The notes beneath the pieces are model-generated. The model did not search any database. It had not been told where the DNA came from and worked only from the letters and a program-made list of their open reading frames with translations. From CAYWHE01 sp964458125 (GTDB lineage Bacteria > Bacteroidota > Bacteroidia > AKYH767-A > OLB10), in assembly GCA_964458125.1 (NCBI GenBank), contig CAYWHE010000010.1:1-34849 (forward strand): a stretch of DNA of 34,849 nt. The letters are read 5' to 3'. Position numbers and translations under genes: made by a program. Below are positions 32,444 through 34,849 of the stretch, piece by piece; position 1 is the first letter of the stretch; each line of letters opens with the position of its first letter.

Positions 32444-33605
32444 ACAGGTAGTTAAAGATTCGTTCGAGCACTTCGAAGCGGATGTCAACCCCCAGGTGTG
32501 GGCCGGCATTCAGCAGGGTCTTCAGGCCTCGCCTCCACAGGTGCCTGGTGATTCCGCCATACATGCCGGTGTGAAATCCGCCGGCCTCCTGGGCAAGTTT
32601 ACGACTGCCATTATCAGCATTTCCGCAGCCTCCCTGATTACAGCCACAGCCATCTGGTTTTACCTGAAAGTCGAAAAGCCCGCAAGGCATAAATCCATAC
32701 AGACAAAGGAAATCGGCACCCGGATTACCCTACCTGAACACGCCACTGAACAACCTGCCACTCCGCACCCGTCTGACCTTCAGGAGAACAATACAGGTTC
32801 AAATGCGAACAAGGGTAAAGAAAAAATAAAACCCGGAGTGAATCAGCAACAGGCGCCTGCAACGGAGGATTTATCCGGAAACGCCAATGAAGGCAACCCT
32901 TCAGCAAAACAGGAAACCGGCTCCGATCAGTCAAAAATGATCACCACGCAAACCCATGCTGAAAAACCGGAAGCCAAAAGGGAAACCGGACCAACCCCTG
33001 CAGCAATATCCCCCGTGACCCCCTCCTCCAACACGTACCAGGCAGACGTCAGGAAACTGATCCAGTCCTTCCAGTCCGAGCCGGTGGCCTATATTGTTGC
33101 GAACCCTGTGGTAGGCAATGCACCGCTCACGGTCACCTTCCTCAACAACGGCTATGCCCGTTCGGAAACATGGAATTTCAGCGGAGAAACCAGAACCGGA
33201 GGAAGCCAGACCTATACCTTCTCCAATCCCGGAACCTATAAAGTGACGCTCGAAGCCACCGACCAAAACGGAAAAGTATACACCGATGAAGTGGAAATCG
33301 TGGTGAAAGGGGATCAGACCGGCATTGAATCCGCTGTCAGTGAAATTCAAAATGTATTTACCCCCAATGCTGACGGCTTTAACGATGTGTTCAGGTTGAA
33401 GGGAAGTAACCTGTCTACCCTGAACGGAATGATCTTTTCAGCGTCCGGAAAGAGTGTTTTCACCTGGACCAATCCGGATGAAGGATGGGATGGCCGGATC
33501 GGCAATAACCCAGCTGCTGAAGGAACTTATTATTATATCATCGAAGCGACCGGAAAAGATGGAAAAGTTTACCGTTTTAAAGGGTCTGTCCGCTTGATTA
33601 AATAA
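32427..33605 (+). CDS. Membrane anti-sigma candidate with PKD domain and T9SS type B-like C-terminal domain
   Basis: A 392-residue protein whose start lies inside the end of the ECF sigma gene (17-base overlap). Residues 1-53 are cytoplasmic and carry FEQVVKDSFEHFEADVNPQV, then WAGIQQGL, which resembles the short N-terminal motif of Bacteroidota ECF anti-sigma factors (a short helix followed by DP-vW--i). One membrane span follows at about 55-80 (TTAIISISAASLITATAIWF). Residues 84-200 are a long Pro/Glu/Gln/Asn-rich linker. Then come a PKD domain at about 217-296 (NAPLTVTFLNNGYARSETWN, then FSNPGTYKVTLEATDQNG) and a gliding-motility-associated C-terminal domain at 305-392 (IQNVFTPNADGFNDVFRL, then GWDGRIGNNPAAEGTYYYII, then GSVRLIK). 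The order and the absence of a cleavable signal peptide place the CTD in the periplasm. Its function as an anti-sigma factor is inferred from position and motif. Confidence 0.8.
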   Translation: MSRNFEQVVKDSFEHFEADVNPQVWAGIQQGLQASPPQVPGDSAIHAGVKSAGLLGKFTTAIISISAASLITATAIWFYLKVEKPARHKSIQTKEIGTRITLPEHATEQPATPHPSDLQENNTGSNANKGKEKIKPGVNQQQAPATEDLSGNANEGNPSAKQETGSDQSKMITTQTHAEKPEAKRETGPTPAAISPVTPSSNTYQADVRKLIQSFQSEPVAYIVANPVVGNAPLTVTFLNNGYARSETWNFSGETRTGGSQTYTFSNPGTYKVTLEATDQNGKVYTDEVEIVVKGDQTGIESAVSEIQNVFTPNADGFNDVFRLKGSNLSTLNGMIFSASGKSVFTWTNPDEGWDGRIGNNPAAEGTYYYIIEATGKDGKVYRFKGSVRLIK

Positions 33606-33622
33606 AAGAAATTGTAGCTTTG
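33594..33622 (+). promoter_or_regulatory. Bacteroidota-type promoter of the 33718 gene
   Basis: TTG (33594-33596, inside the end of the preceding gene) and TAGCTTTG (33615-33622) are separated by 18 bases. The leader would be about 85-90 bases and contains a small hairpin (ccggt-ttcgg-accgg near 33649-33663). This suggests housekeeping-sigma transcription of the last gene, separate from the ECF pair. Confidence 0.6.
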
Positions 33623-33717
33623 CGCCCCTGTAGTTAATAAGAATGCGCCCGGTTTCGGACCGGATAGAAGATAAATAACAAGTACCCCAAAGAACTAAAT
33701 TAATTAAACCAATCAAC

Positions 33718-34849
33718 ATGAAAAAAATTTTCCTTACCATCACCGCGGTAATGGCCTTGGCCGTTGGACTGATGCAACAGGCACATGCGAGCCACGTAGT
33801 GGGTATGGACCTCATCTGGTCCTATACCGGTACACCCAACCAGTTTAACGTTACCCTGAAATTTTATCGGGATTGTGCCGGTATTCCGGCTCCTTCCGGA
33901 CAGGTGGGTATCTGTTACAGTTCCGCTTCCTGCGGATTGCAGGGAAATGCCACCCTGCTGGAATTACCCCCGTTCGGCTACCAGATTCCCATTCCTCCCT
34001 GTATCCCCAACCCGGGCGCTACATCCTGTAACGGTGGTTCGGCTTATGGTATTGAAGAACACGTTTACCAGGGTGTGGTTACCCTGCCCCAGGCCTGTAA
34101 CGACTGGATCTTTTCCTACAATGATTGCTGCCGTAACGGCCTGATCACCACCATTCAGCCCGGTGGCATCAGCATGACGGCTAAACTTGATAATTTTAAC
34201 TATCCCACCGATAACTCCCCGGTCTTCAGCAACTACCCGGTAACCCAGTTCTGTGTGGGTAACCAGTTTTATTACGACAACGGAGCCTACGATCCTGATG
34301 GTGATTCCCTTGCTTTCTTCCTGGTAGCCCCTGAAGACGGCGGAGGATGTCCTCCGTCACCTTACCCGGTTACCTATAATGCCGGGTTCTCCGATACGGT
34401 GCCTTTCAGCAGTGTAAATGGCGTCACGATCGATAACCAGACCGGCATTGTTTCTTTTATCCCGTCCGCACAACAGGTTGGTGTCATGGCCATCCTGGTG
34501 AAGGAATACCGCAACGGTATTGAAATCGGCTATGTCAGGCGGGACATCCAGATTAACATTACCGCAGCGTGCGTGGTGAATCCCCCGGCATTCAGCACCT
34601 TCCCGGTTACCCTGGGAAGCGCCAACTATAACGGTGTGGGCGTGCAATGCGGAGACAGCAGCGTCATCCTGTCCTTTGGAAACAATCCTATTCAATGTAA
34701 ATCCATTGAACCCAACGGAACCGATTTCCGTATCCTCGCTCCCAACCAGCAGCCCAATCCCGCCATCAGCGCCACTGCCATCAATTGCCAGGGCGGGGTA
34801 ACCGACAGCATCCTTGTTCATTTCTATTATCCCCTCAAGTACGGGGTCA
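33718..34849 (+). CDS. Large secreted Cys-rich protein, probable T9SS cargo (partial, runs off window)
   Basis: The frame is open from the ATG at 33718 to the window end (377 codons plus one base), so the C-terminus is not seen. The signal peptide is MKKIFLTITAVMALAVGLMQ, with cleavage near AHA-S, followed by SHVVGMDLIWSYTGTPNQFN and VTLKFYRDCAGIPAPSGQVG. The mature part has many cysteines (ICYSSASCG, PPCIPNPGATSC, SYNDCCRNGLI, GGCPPSPYP) and beta-rich, PKD/cadherin-like text such as NGAYDPDGDSLAFFLVAPED. This opening (SHVVG-DL-W-Y, FYRDCAG) is typical of very large Bacteroidota surface proteins that end in a gliding-motility C-terminal domain. That end is predicted, not seen. It follows the anti-sigma candidate by 112 bases. 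Confidence 0.8.
   Translation, partial: MKKIFLTITAVMALAVGLMQQAHASHVVGMDLIWSYTGTPNQFNVTLKFYRDCAGIPAPSGQVGICYSSASCGLQGNATLLELPPFGYQIPIPPCIPNPGATSCNGGSAYGIEEHVYQGVVTLPQACNDWIFSYNDCCRNGLITTIQPGGISMTAKLDNFNYPTDNSPVFSNYPVTQFCVGNQFYYDNGAYDPDGDSLAFFLVAPEDGGGCPPSPYPVTYNAGFSDTVPFSSVNGVTIDNQTGIVSFIPSAQQVGVMAILVKEYRNGIEIGYVRRDIQINITAACVVNPPAFSTFPVTLGSANYNGVGVQCGDSSVILSFGNNPIQCKSIEPNGTDFRILAPNQQPNPAISATAINCQGGVTDSILVHFYYPLKYGV

Overview
The window looks like chromosomal DNA of a Bacteroidota bacterium, probably of the Chitinophagales/Sphingobacteriales/Saprospiria type. The signs are several type IX secretion system (T9SS) cargo proteins with type A or type B C-terminal sorting domains (CTDs), a PorZ-like T9SS component beside recO, a TonB-dependent receptor with a carboxypeptidase-like N-terminal domain, a short-chain-type threonine dehydrogenase, and promoters of the Bacteroidota form (TTG about 18-20 bases before TAnnTTTG). 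I see no tRNA, rRNA, CRISPR array, intact insertion sequence or phage module.

Layout. 1-746 is non-coding, with a repeat/hairpin mosaic and a decayed DUF559 gene. 747-4878 (minus) holds two secreted T9SS type A proteins, one a tail-fibre-like S74 protein. 5124-5888 is exonuclease III, followed by a gap with an unidentified gene remnant. 6322-11784 (minus) is a probable operon: TonB-dependent receptor, TPR-like periplasmic protein, membrane protein, winged-helix regulator and, less surely, a FAD-dependent desaturase/isomerase-like enzyme. Its promoter carries a perfect palindrome between the two promoter elements. 11871-16497 (plus) encodes an ABC ATPase and a giant permease-M1 peptidase fusion behind an ECF-type promoter. 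16593-17936 is a secreted seven-repeat propeller protein. 18476-22677 (minus) holds tryptophan 2,3-dioxygenase, recO and porZ. 22807-29406 (plus) holds a methyltransferase, a GT4 glycosyltransferase, threonine dehydrogenase, cysS, a glutaminyl-cyclase-like lipoprotein and a GT9 glycosyltransferase. 29437 to the end holds a T9SS type B cargo, an ECF sigma factor, an overlapping membrane anti-sigma candidate and a further large secreted protein that runs off the window.

The most interesting system is at the right end. The anti-sigma candidate has an N-terminal cytoplasmic motif, one membrane span, a periplasmic PKD domain and, at its C-terminus, a gliding-motility-associated (T9SS type B-like) sorting domain. 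It therefore resembles a membrane-tethered T9SS substrate coupled to an ECF sigma factor. A promoter-like motif (TGYAAC, 17-18 bases, CRTCTT) precedes the sigma gene, the neighbouring T9SS cargo gene and the distant ABC/M1-peptidase genes, which suggests a regulon. This is an inference from sequence. The motif, topology and function were not tested.
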